The notes: generated from the letters alone by a model not told the origin. A stretch of 19,995 nt of DNA from an uncultured Bacilli bacterium (GCA_944363805.1 CALVVH010000022.1:1-19995), one strand, 5' to 3'. Shown: positions 7,484 through 14,712, counted from the stretch's first letter. Numbers and translations: made by a program.

Positions 7484-8466
7484 TTTAACTGCTCCAATCT
7501 TTTTAGTATCTTTAAAGAAAATTCTTTATTGCTTATCCAAATTTTTATAAATGTTATATTATTATCAAATTTTTGAATACCAGGTAGATCTTTAAGCAAC
7601 TCATAATATTTGTTAAATTCCTGACGTTTTTGAAAAATTAATGTAATAAAATTTGCTTCTGATTTTATTACATTAAAATTTCCACTATTTTTTAAATTAT
7701 CATAAATAATATCACGGTTTTTATTAACTAGTTTTCTTGTGTTACTGAATATTTTTTGTAATTTATCATCATTAATTAAAGATGTTGCAAATCTTGCTGA
7801 ACCTGTAGATATAGAATGTGGAGCAATAAAAGTATCTCTTAAGCCATCTATTTTTTTAGTTGTTATAATATAACCAATTCTAAATCCTGAGGCAAAATAC
7901 GTTTTAGAAAGACTTCTTAAAAGAATTATTCTAGCATTATTTATCGCTAAATTAATTAATCCTTTTTCATTATCAGAATAAGCAATATAGGCTTCATCAA
8001 CTAAAATAGTTCCCTTAAATTCCTGTAAAATGGTACAAATCTGCTCATCAGAAAACCTTTCACCTGAAAACCATCTAGGTGATGAAAAGCATAAAAGATC
8101 TTCTTTTGTGCTTTTAATAGAACTTAATTTATTTACAAAATCTCCAGTAGTTAAACATTCAATTTTAGTATGATTGATGCTATTCTTTTCTAGATTTCTA
8201 TCATATAATCCAAACTCTGGAGAAGTAATAAACACTTTATTCCAAATTTTTAAATTTAGAATACTTGTTATGAGTTGGCAACTTCCAGCTCCCAGATAAA
8301 TATATTCTTTATCTATATTTAATTTTTGGGCCAATGCATTTAGCAAAGGATCAGATAAGTAATCAGTCAAATCATAATTAAAATTACCATCCAAAAAATC
8401 TAAACTATATTTTTTCAACCATTTTCTCAAGATTTTATTATCTTTCCAAACAGAAGATGAAGCCAT
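7480..8466 (-). CDS. PLP-dependent aminotransferase, HisC/CobD-like (fold type I)
   Basis: This 328-aa enzyme resembles histidinol-phosphate aminotransferase and related threonine-phosphate decarboxylase proteins. Seen are the VDEAYIAY box (Asp157 contacts the PLP ring nitrogen), the Schiff-base lysine Lys188 in RSLSKTY, and FRIGYI with Arg196 for cofactor phosphate. The C-terminal arginine that usually holds the substrate carboxylate (RISIG-type motif) is replaced by the IKIWIS region, which hints at a different substrate. The start at 8466 (MASSSVW) is preferred over an upstream in-frame start at 8511 because AAAGGAGG lies right before it and the longer form would overlap the precursor gene. 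It sits 16 bases after the precursor stop in the RiPP operon, and no histidine genes are near. It could transaminate or decarboxylate a residue of the modified peptide or a released small molecule. Confidence 0.85.
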   Translation of the reverse strand: MASSSVWKDNKILRKWLKKYSLDFLDGNFNYDLTDYLSDPLLNALAQKLNIDKEYIYLGAGSCQLITSILNLKIWNKVFITSPEFGLYDRNLEKNSINHTKIECLTTGDFVNKLSSIKSTKEDLLCFSSPRWFSGERFSDEQICTILQEFKGTILVDEAYIAYSDNEKGLINLAINNARIILLRSLSKTYFASGFRIGYIITTKKIDGLRDTFIAPHSISTGSARFATSLINDDKLQKIFSNTRKLVNKNRDIIYDNLKNSGNFNVIKSEANFITLIFQKRQEFNKYYELLKDLPGIQKFDNNITFIKIWISNKEFSLKILKRLEQLK

Positions 8467-8482
8467 ATTTCTTACCTCCTTT

Positions 8483-8608
8483 TTAGCATGAATCAGAACA
8501 ATAATTTCCACCTAATTCAGCTAATGTTGCTTCGTTATTAGATTCAAATAAATCTATTACCTTATTTTTACCAAAAGCTTTTTTAAGGAAATTTATTATT
8601 TTTTTCAA
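8483..8608 (-). CDS. RiPP precursor peptide, 41 aa (leader ending ELGG, Cys-containing core)
   Basis: A short gene between the second radical SAM gene and the aminotransferase. It starts with TTG: a perfect AGGAGG (8617-8622) lies eight bases upstream and an in-frame TAG directly precedes the TTG, so no longer start exists. The peptide begins MKKIINFLKKAFGKNK, amphipathic and basic, continues with VIDLFESNNEATLAELGG, and ends in NYCSDSC. The Gly-Gly after an acidic helical leader is a common leader-cleavage site in RiPP precursors, leaving a seven-residue core with two Cys, two Ser, one Tyr and one Asp. These residues suit thioether formation, azoline or thioamide formation and side-chain tailoring by the enzymes around it. 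IDLFES could be the recognition segment for the PqqD-like domains. The assignment rests on position, length and composition. Confidence 0.85.
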   Translation of the reverse strand: MKKIINFLKKAFGKNKVIDLFESNNEATLAELGGNYCSDSC

Positions 8609-8616
8609 CTAACTCA

Positions 8617-8622
8617 CCTCCT
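8617..8622 (-). promoter_or_regulatory. Ribosome binding site that decides the TTG start of the precursor
   Basis: A perfect AGGAGG stands eight bases before the TTG codon and directly abuts the upstream radical SAM stop (8624-8626). This is among the strongest sites in the operon, as expected for a peptide made in excess over its modifying enzymes. Confidence 0.8.
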
Positions 8623-8623
8623 T

Positions 8624-9808
8624 TCATGCCTTATAATTAGACTTAGCAGCAATGCAAACTCTACTATTGTTATTTTCTTTGGCAATTATTTTCAAAAATT
8701 CATATCTTTTTTTATTATCCCAAATTTGTGCTATATCTTTTTCATTAATGTTTCCTAAACAGTAATTTTTAATAAATGGGCAACAATAAACATCACCATT
8801 TGATTCGATTGTACATTTACCAATACCAGCAGAACATTTCCAATGTTCTTTTTGTAAATATTCTGTTTTATTGCCCGATAATAAATATACCTTACTTTGA
8901 CATTCCTCATCGGGCATATCTGCATACAAAAGTTTAGCTCCTCGATCTAACTCACTTAATATTTTTTTAAAATTTTTTAAAAATTCTTCATGTTGATTCT
9001 TAGAAAGTAACATATCCGAAGTTGCTCGACCTAAAGAAATCATATTAGATATTTGAATTTTATAAATACCACTTTCCCATAATAACTTATATAAATCAGG
9101 GACTTCCAAATAATTAGATGTATTTAAAACTGTATTAGTAGTAATACGATATCCTTTTTGAGTAATTAACTTTATATTATTAAATGTTTTTTTAAAATTA
9201 CCCTTACCTCTAATCTTATCATGACTATTCTCTAAGCCATCTAAACTAATAAAAAAGTCTAATTTTTCTGTAGGAGCATAGCCCAAAATATCAACTAACT
9301 TCCGTTCAAAGTCTGGTAGCAGTAAACCATTACTAAAAATATTTACTTTGATATCATTTTTAAGCAATTTAGATACAATTAATGGTAATGATTTTACTAA
9401 TAATGCTTCTCCTCCAGTTAATGTTACTTCAAAAACATTACTATTAATTATTTTATCAGTAATTTTTAATAATTTATCTTCACTTAACTCTTTATTATTC
9501 AACGCCCCCAAATAACAATGAAGACATAAGAGATTGCATTTATTAGTTATTTTCCATTGAATTTTAAGAGGGAAATTCAAGTTTACATTATCTTCATAAT
9601 AAGTAATATTCTTTATTTCTTTTTGTAATTTATTTAAAATTCTTTTTAAGTGAAAGCCACTTATATTTAGATCTTTTGCGGTTTTTCCTATGTTTTTATT
9701 ATTATCAAAATAAGTACTTATAATTTTTAAAGTATACTCATTTACTACATAGTATTTATTGTTAATATATATGATATATCTATCATTAGCAATTTCTCTT
9801 TTTTTCAT
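8624..9808 (-). CDS. Radical SAM peptide maturase with N-terminal RRE-like domain and incomplete SPASM
   Basis: This 394-aa enzyme opens with a small beta/winged-helix module (about 8-66; YIIYINNKYYVVNEYTLK then a helical pair) resembling the RiPP recognition element fused to many SPASM enzymes. The radical SAM core starts with CNLLCLHC (Cys91, Cys95, Cys98) and has the SAM-binding TGGEALL motif. A C-terminal auxiliary cluster region has KCSAGIGKC, GDVYCCPF and CLGNI, matching the first half of a SPASM domain. The second half, normally CxxC plus further Cys, is reduced to one Cys in SRVCIAAK before the stop, and neither other frame restores it. Such enzymes form thioether or carbon-carbon links on Cys-rich peptides. 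It begins two bases after the previous stop with an AGGAG site, and the precursor gene follows at once, so the precursor is its likely substrate. Confidence 0.88.
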   Translation of the reverse strand: MKKREIANDRYIIYINNKYYVVNEYTLKIISTYFDNNKNIGKTAKDLNISGFHLKRILNKLQKEIKNITYYEDNVNLNFPLKIQWKITNKCNLLCLHCYLGALNNKELSEDKLLKITDKIINSNVFEVTLTGGEALLVKSLPLIVSKLLKNDIKVNIFSNGLLLPDFERKLVDILGYAPTEKLDFFISLDGLENSHDKIRGKGNFKKTFNNIKLITQKGYRITTNTVLNTSNYLEVPDLYKLLWESGIYKIQISNMISLGRATSDMLLSKNQHEEFLKNFKKILSELDRGAKLLYADMPDEECQSKVYLLSGNKTEYLQKEHWKCSAGIGKCTIESNGDVYCCPFIKNYCLGNINEKDIAQIWDNKKRYEFLKIIAKENNNSRVCIAAKSNYKA

Positions 9809-9809
9809 T

Positions 9810-11063
9810 TTATACTCCTATTATGTTATCAAGATATAACGTGGATAAAAAATCTTTTATATTAGTTATTTTACTAAATATTTCAGCAATTTCTGCTCCT
9901 GTTTTTGTTCCATCACATTGAAGCAAAACTTTATAACCCAATTTATCTATTTTTCTTAGAGGTATTTTAATTATTAAATATTTATTTTTCTCTTTACGTA
10001 ATTTATTACATTTAGAAAATATTTTTTCATTCTTTATTTTCTCCCAAACGTTATTTAATTTATCAATAACTAAAGTATCACAAGCATTTTCATAAAATAG
10101 TGAATTCCCTTCAGCATGGCATCCCCCTTTACAATAAGAAAAATCCCTACAAATTCGGCACATATTAGGAAGCCAATTTAATTTTTTATAACTATCTAGT
10201 TTTTTATTTTTTATTATTTTACTGAATTTCGTATTTAAAACATTTCCTAGAATATATGATGATGATGGACATATTTTAACATCACCATTTGGTTCAATGC
10301 TAAAAATTGATATGCCTGCCCCACAAGCATGATTCAAATACTTATATTCTTGCCGATGAGTACAAAGCGCTATACAATTACTTATAGATATATTAAAATA
10401 CTCCTTTTTTAGTTCAGCAATTTTTTTTAAATATTTATCTGGATTTATTACTTTTGTATTAGAGGATAATCCTAAATAATTTAGTCTACCAAAGCATAGT
10501 TTAATATTTCTTTCTTGAGCAAAATCTTTTAAAAATGTTAAAGAATTTTCATTAATATTTTCTTCAGTTAAAGTACAATTTAAATTTAATTTAATTTTTG
10601 GATAATCACTTAATAATTTGTCTATATTGCTTTTAACTTTATCAAAGGTATTTGGCAAATTACAAAGATGATCATGAATTTCAGGAGTTCCATGCAATGA
10701 TATACCAATGCAATTAATATATTTAAAAATACTTTTATTGCTCAATATATTTAGTCCATTTGTAATTAATGTTTGTTCAAACCCTAAACTTGAACCATAC
10801 TTTAAAAGTTCTTCTAAATCAGGATAAAGGAGAGGTTCTCCACCAGTATAATTAATAGATACAACTCCTCCATCGTGCAATTCTCTCAAAATCTTTTTAG
10901 CTAAATTTAAATCCATAATATTCTTTTCTTCATATGCTTGGGAACAAAAATTACAGCATAAATTACAACATTCTGTTATTTTCAAATATATTATAATCGG
11001 ATAAGTTAAAGTGTTTAAATTATAAATCGAATTAACATTTGTTGACTCTAAAAAAGTTTTCAT
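9810..11063 (-). CDS. SPASM radical SAM peptide maturase with C-terminal PqqD-like domain
   Basis: This 417-aa enzyme has the canonical CX3CX2C (Cys33, Cys37, Cys40 in ECCNLCCNFC), the TGGEPLLYP SAM motif at about 73, and a full SPASM domain (about 245-320): HACGAGISIFSIEPNGDVKI, CPSSSYILGNV, then MCRICRDFSYCKGGCHAEG, enough Cys for two auxiliary 4Fe-4S clusters. The C-terminal 60 residues (YLIIKIPLRKID through GYKVLLQCDGTKTGAEIAEI) fit a PqqD-like recognition domain that binds leader peptides. The enzyme therefore probably docks on a precursor and installs a crosslink by hydrogen abstraction, as in sactipeptide, PqqE or mycofactocin maturases. Its ATG overlaps the stop of the 38-aa peptide gene (ATGA). 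Two SPASM-type enzymes in one operon suggest two separate radical steps or two substrates. Confidence 0.92.
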   Translation of the reverse strand: MKTFLESTNVNSIYNLNTLTYPIIIYLKITECCNLCCNFCSQAYEEKNIMDLNLAKKILRELHDGGVVSINYTGGEPLLYPDLEELLKYGSSLGFEQTLITNGLNILSNKSIFKYINCIGISLHGTPEIHDHLCNLPNTFDKVKSNIDKLLSDYPKIKLNLNCTLTEENINENSLTFLKDFAQERNIKLCFGRLNYLGLSSNTKVINPDKYLKKIAELKKEYFNISISNCIALCTHRQEYKYLNHACGAGISIFSIEPNGDVKICPSSSYILGNVLNTKFSKIIKNKKLDSYKKLNWLPNMCRICRDFSYCKGGCHAEGNSLFYENACDTLVIDKLNNVWEKIKNEKIFSKCNKLRKEKNKYLIIKIPLRKIDKLGYKVLLQCDGTKTGAEIAEIFSKITNIKDFLSTLYLDNIIGV

Positions 11064-11176
11064 TTTGCTTTTTCCTTTTTATCAATAACAATAATGCGGC
11101 ATTGGGTCATGTCTGGCCTTAATTCTTTAATATAGATTTTATTATTTTCTTTCTTTTTGTTTTTTTCCTTATTCAT
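11060..11176 (-). CDS. 38-aa basic peptide heading the RiPP operon (unknown; possible second precursor)
   Basis: The first gene of the operon begins MNKEKNKKKENNKIYIKELR and ends PDMTQCRIIVIDKKEKAK. It has AGAGG five bases before the ATG, and its TGA overlaps the ATG of the next gene, which argues that it is truly translated. It contains a single Cys, no Gly-Gly, no signal peptide and no membrane segment; the first 12 residues are nearly all Lys, Glu and Asn. I do not recognise a family. It could be a second substrate for the SPASM enzyme (a TQC motif near the end), a small recognition or chaperone protein, or only a coupling leader ORF. Position supports translation; function is open. Confidence 0.6.
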   Translation of the reverse strand: MNKEKNKKKENNKIYIKELRPDMTQCRIIVIDKKEKAK

Positions 11177-11209
11177 GATAACCTCTAATAAACCTATTAC
11201 TCGGTAAAT

Positions 11210-11238
11210 ATTATAGCAAATTGTTTTTTCTATTGCAA
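11210..11238 (-). promoter_or_regulatory. Promoter of the RiPP operon, embedded in the end of the HEPN-like gene
   Basis: On the minus strand TTGCAA (11238-11233) and TATAAT (11215-11210) are separated by 17 bases. The promoter lies inside the last 9-10 codons of the 529-aa gene, eight bases beyond the 90-bp repeat, with the start codon of the first operon gene about 34 bases downstream. No other internal promoter of similar quality was noticed down to 4200. Confidence 0.75.
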
Positions 11239-12800
11239 GTCAATAAACTACTTAAATATCCTTTTCTTTGACGATATTTGGCAATATTCACACTTATATC
11301 TATGCCACTATCCCCATATAATCTATCGAGCATTTGCAAGTATACCTCTTTATTTATCGTCAGTTCAAAAGTCCTACCATTATTTTGAAAACTCACTTCC
11401 ACGATTTCCCCTGTTTTCTTTTTTAATCGTGGCACCTTAATTGCTGGTTCTTCCCCATAAAAGACAATATCTCCATTTCTTTCTTCTACTAATCCATGCG
11501 TAAGAGCATTTCTTAACTTCCTAAAAGGATTATAGTATTCTCGCGTGTCCATATACCCTTTCATGCGGGATTGATATAACCCTAATCTTTCCTTCCACAA
11601 TTCTATTTGATGGGCTGATGCTTTAGCTTCCTTCAAAACATCGATAGATTTACTAATCTTTTTAATGTATTCCATCCATACCCTATGAGCATAAACATAA
11701 TCAAAATGCATATCCCTCAAGAATTCATCGAATACTTTCCGCATATATTTTTCATTTCTATCTCCACTTGCAAAAAGTATATATCCATACAACTTAAGTA
11801 AGAAAAATTGCCAATCTTGTAAACTGTATTCCTCTTCTTGGGTAAGAGATTCCCCACCTGCAATCTTATCGAGTATTTCAAGTATACTTTTTAACTCAAT
11901 TGTATTTCTCTTCACTTTATCTTCTTGATTATATTTATTAGTTAAATAATCACATGCTTCTTTAAAATCAAATTTCAAAAACTCCGGATCACTCAAATAC
12001 TTATCATCTATTTTTTCTATTTCTATCTTAAAGATTCCTTTAAATACTTTTTGTAACAACTTTAGTGTTTCTAAAAAAGTCTCATGTTTACCAACCATTA
12101 CTGCCCTTTCCTTAGTTTTAGCATTTAAAAGTCGCAAGAAAACAGTTTTCATCTTATCAAAATTAATCTGCCCCTTATACTTACTTAACTTAGCAAATTT
12201 ACTTTCTATTACTTTAGTATCATCAGTAACACAAGTAAGTTTTATTAGTTTTATATCCCCATTTTCATACAATGTTTTAAAATCTTTTTCACTTCCATCT
12301 ATATTAACCATAGTATAGTCAACTATTCCTTTTTTAAATACATAATTAGCATTAGAAAGCAAACACATAACTAGTGTTTCAAACCATTTAATATCAAAAA
12401 TAGCTTTGAACTTCGTATCACTATGAAAAACATTGATTGTTTTACCATCAAATTCAAAATACCCATGCGCTAGACAATTGCGAATCAACCGCAATTGTGT
12501 ACGATAATTATCCTTCATCGTCGAATGAAAACCCTTACCATACTCAAAACTCACACTTTTAGTATCACTCAAAACATCAGTCATCTTTGCTATCTCAGCA
12601 CACTCAAACACTCTTTTAATAATATCTTCTGGAATTAACTCAAATAATTCATCCATATTGTTACAAAAATGCATAAGGAGTGCCCAAAACTTCATATCAC
12701 TTATACAATCTCTAATTACATCAAAATAAACAGTATTTCTATTATCTATATATTTAAGCAAATACCGTGTTCCCAAACTAGCCTTTTCTATACCATTCAT
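11211..12800 (-). CDS. Dual-HEPN-like protein (two RNxxxH motifs), putative RNase or defence protein
   Basis: This 529-aa soluble protein has two separated RX4H motifs, the signature of HEPN ribonuclease domains: RNCLAHG (Arg107 to His112) and RNALTHG (Arg430 to His435). Each sits at a helix end and is followed by a beta-like segment, so the halves may be an old duplication. Charged helical sequence fills the middle. Two such motifs in one chain are known from Cas13 and some abortive-infection proteins, but this is far shorter than Cas13 and no CRISPR array is present. The start is supported by AAAGGGGG and a promoter. The last 11 residues (LLTCNRKNNLL) are absent from the remnant copy at 2329-2466 and are encoded by sequence that also carries the island promoter, so the C-terminus was probably altered by the insertion. 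RNase activity is an inference from the motifs only. Confidence 0.65.
   Translation of the reverse strand: MNGIEKASLGTRYLLKYIDNRNTVYFDVIRDCISDMKFWALLMHFCNNMDELFELIPEDIIKRVFECAEIAKMTDVLSDTKSVSFEYGKGFHSTMKDNYRTQLRLIRNCLAHGYFEFDGKTINVFHSDTKFKAIFDIKWFETLVMCLLSNANYVFKKGIVDYTMVNIDGSEKDFKTLYENGDIKLIKLTCVTDDTKVIESKFAKLSKYKGQINFDKMKTVFLRLLNAKTKERAVMVGKHETFLETLKLLQKVFKGIFKIEIEKIDDKYLSDPEFLKFDFKEACDYLTNKYNQEDKVKRNTIELKSILEILDKIAGGESLTQEEEYSLQDWQFFLLKLYGYILFASGDRNEKYMRKVFDEFLRDMHFDYVYAHRVWMEYIKKISKSIDVLKEAKASAHQIELWKERLGLYQSRMKGYMDTREYYNPFRKLRNALTHGLVEERNGDIVFYGEEPAIKVPRLKKKTGEIVEVSFQNNGRTFELTINKEVYLQMLDRLYGDSGIDISVNIAKYRQRKGYLSSLLTCNRKNNLL
11246..11335. repeat. 90-bp direct repeat, right copy
   Basis: Direct-repeat partner of 2331-2420 (88 of 90 bases equal), here within the 3' end of the intact HEPN-like gene. 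The copies are 8.9 kb apart and bracket the RiPP island, so recombination between them would excise it. Confidence 0.92.
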
Positions 12801-12824
12801 AAGTATCCCCCTTTAAATACCCGT

Positions 12825-12853
12825 ATTATACCACTATTTAATAAATTTTCCAA
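12825..12853 (-). promoter_or_regulatory. Promoter of the HEPN-like gene
   Basis: On the minus strand TTGGAA (12853-12848) and TATAAT (12830-12825) are separated by 17 bases, about 25 bases before the ATG. The stretch from -10 to start resembles that before the remnant gene. Confidence 0.75.
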
Positions 12854-12859
12854 ATAGAA

Positions 12860-12886
12860 AAAACGTCACAATATAAGTAACGTTTT
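12860..12886 (-). terminator. Rho-independent terminator after the FN3 surface protein gene
   Basis: Minus-strand AAAACGTTAC (12886-12877) pairs over ten positions, one of them G-U, with GTGACGTTTT (12869-12860) around a seven-base loop, followed by further U residues. It stands between the surface gene stop and the HEPN-like promoter. Confidence 0.85.
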
Positions 12887-12893
12887 AATAAAT

Positions 12894-14600
12894 CTATGTA
12901 GTTTTAATGATGTAAGGATCTGTTTGAGTACCTGTACCGGAAGAAATTCCAACTGTAGATGCTAGGTAAAAGGACGGTAACACACCAAAACTACCATACT
13001 CTGAAGCTACACCAACACGACCAATGGAGTCTACGTGTAACACGGTAGACGTAACATCTGAACGATGGGAAATCGTCCATTCTGTATAACCTGAATATAG
13101 CCAGTTATTATCTGTATTTGTTGAATTATTATAACTAAATAATGCCGTTGTCCAATTTTCTGGACTTGCTGCATATCCGTAATCTGACACATACATTAAT
13201 CCTATTTTCATTGTTTCTACATACCCATTTTGCCCTGTTCCTACTTCTACATTATAATATTGCTTTGCTGTATTTGTTTCACTCCAAACCGCTCCTCCAA
13301 CTTGCCAAGCGGTTTCTGCTATTAGATTTTGCCATTCACTTTCTAAAGAATTATAATACATTTCATTTAATGTTGTGTATATATCTGGTTTTGTTGTCCC
13401 ATCCCAAGTATTTACTTCATCAGCATTCCAAGCATAATTTCCATAACTCGTTGATTTGATTAATTTTACTTGATTATTAAACACTCCAATTATCCGATAT
13501 TGATTATTTGCTTCTTGGCAATCTGCTCCTGTTGATCCAAAGCATACATAGTTATTTGGATTTGCCCCACTATATCTGTATGAGTTATCTTGTGCCCCAT
13601 TTGCTAAATCAGCATCATGATAATATAATCCATTGTCACCATCTGTTCCAGTATAAAGCTCAGTTGTTATATAGTTTGCAAAATTTCCAATAATCGTACT
13701 TACTTCTGTACTATACACTGCTGATTGATATCCTTCAGCATCTACTGCATATGCTTTTAAGGTATATTCCGTCGCGGCATCTAATCCTGTAAATGTATAT
13801 GTATTACTAGCACTACTTACAAATTCTTCGTCATTTTTAGCAAAGTAATAATTTGTTATAGTATTTTCACTTTCTGTATTTACTGTTAATGTTATACTAT
13901 CATTTGTTATATTACTTGTACTTACATTTGTTATTCCTATTGGTGAATCTTCTCTTATTACTAATGTTGCCTCAAATATTTTATTAGTATTTTCTTCTTG
14001 GTCACTATCTAAATTAACAAATGTTACTGTTACATTCCATTCTTGAGTTGTTGGAGTTTCTGTTGCACTTATTTCATAATCATCTGCTATTGTTATTGAA
14101 CCAGTTTTAGTTGTTATATCAAAACCACTTACTGTTTGTACTTCTCCATCTGTTACATTTGTTGTTACATCACTCTTGTATGTTAACCCTGGTAATGATG
14201 TAACTGAAACCCCTGTTGGGTCTGTTACTGTCATTATTAACTCTGGTGTATTTTCGTCTGCTGTATAAACGAAATCATTACTTATAATATTTAAATACAA
14301 ATAATAATTTCTGGTAGCAGTATTCGTTGCATTATTGGCAGTTAATGTCGCACTTGCCGTGGTACTACCTGCTTGGTTGCCAGCACCTTGCGCAAAGTTT
14401 TGTTGATTAGCAGTAATACTTATGGCTTCACCTACTTCAAATGATAGATTATCAGTAGTATTAGTTTGGACATTGACATTTGTATTAGCGCTAGCTCCTC
14501 CTTGCGCTGTAAAGAAAGCATAAGTCGCTCCCACTACTACAATTAAAAGTACTACTATCGCTACAATTGATAACACTACAGTCCTTTTCTTCTTTTCCAT
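12894..14600 (-). CDS. Secreted or membrane-anchored FN3-containing surface protein
   Basis: This 568-aa protein starts with a basic stretch and a hydrophobic helix (about 7-30) ending GATYAFFTAQGG, the short TasA/camelysin-like export signal common on surface proteins of this group. A beta-rich Thr/Asn domain follows (about 35-220). A fibronectin type III module (about 222-300) shows the pattern DAATEYTLKAYAVDAEG. The C-terminal domain (about 305-568) has a Trp/Tyr/Asn-rich core (NQYRIIGVFNNQVKLIKSTS) and ends near PSFYLASTVGISSGTGT before TDPYII, an ending I associate with large surface proteins of gut Bacilli. It has no LPXTG motif. AAGGATGAT precedes the ATG. It is transcribed alone, between a promoter and a terminator. 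Its ligand is unknown; adhesion or matrix roles are plausible. Confidence 0.75.
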   Translation of the reverse strand: MEKKKRTVVLSIVAIVVLLIVVVGATYAFFTAQGGASANTNVNVQTNTTDNLSFEVGEAISITANQQNFAQGAGNQAGSTTASATLTANNATNTATRNYYLYLNIISNDFVYTADENTPELIMTVTDPTGVSVTSLPGLTYKSDVTTNVTDGEVQTVSGFDITTKTGSITIADDYEISATETPTTQEWNVTVTFVNLDSDQEENTNKIFEATLVIREDSPIGITNVSTSNITNDSITLTVNTESENTITNYYFAKNDEEFVSSASNTYTFTGLDAATEYTLKAYAVDAEGYQSAVYSTEVSTIIGNFANYITTELYTGTDGDNGLYYHDADLANGAQDNSYRYSGANPNNYVCFGSTGADCQEANNQYRIIGVFNNQVKLIKSTSYGNYAWNADEVNTWDGTTKPDIYTTLNEMYYNSLESEWQNLIAETAWQVGGAVWSETNTAKQYYNVEVGTGQNGYVETMKIGLMYVSDYGYAASPENWTTALFSYNNSTNTDNNWLYSGYTEWTISHRSDVTSTVLHVDSIGRVGVASEYGSFGVLPSFYLASTVGISSGTGTQTDPYIIKTT

Positions 14601-14712
14601 AAAAAATCATCCTTTTCAACTTCTCTTCTAGTATAGCAAACGACTATCAAATTTCTTGTCGAATAAAGTTATACAATATAATTTTTATATGACGCTACTA
14701 GACTATATTTAA

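Noticed and set aside
8483..8660. Possible frameshift at the end of the 394-aa radical SAM gene that would restore missing SPASM cysteines
   Set aside because: Neither alternative frame gives a Cys-rich continuation, and the precursor's ribosome binding site and start fit tightly after the existing stop.
11177..11209. Small hairpin (TAATA/TATTA) in the leader of the RiPP operon as an attenuator or riboswitch
   Set aside because: The stem is short and AT-only, and there is no conserved aptamer-like structure or terminator.
11211..12800. Compact Cas13-like CRISPR effector
   Set aside because: The two RNxxxH motifs are suggestive, but the protein is far below Cas13 length and no repeat-spacer array or cas1/cas2 is in the window.
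13142..13693. Plus-strand open frames antisense to the FN3 protein gene
   Set aside because: Low-complexity Leu/His-rich translations without ribosome binding sites, fully inside a well-supported minus-strand gene.
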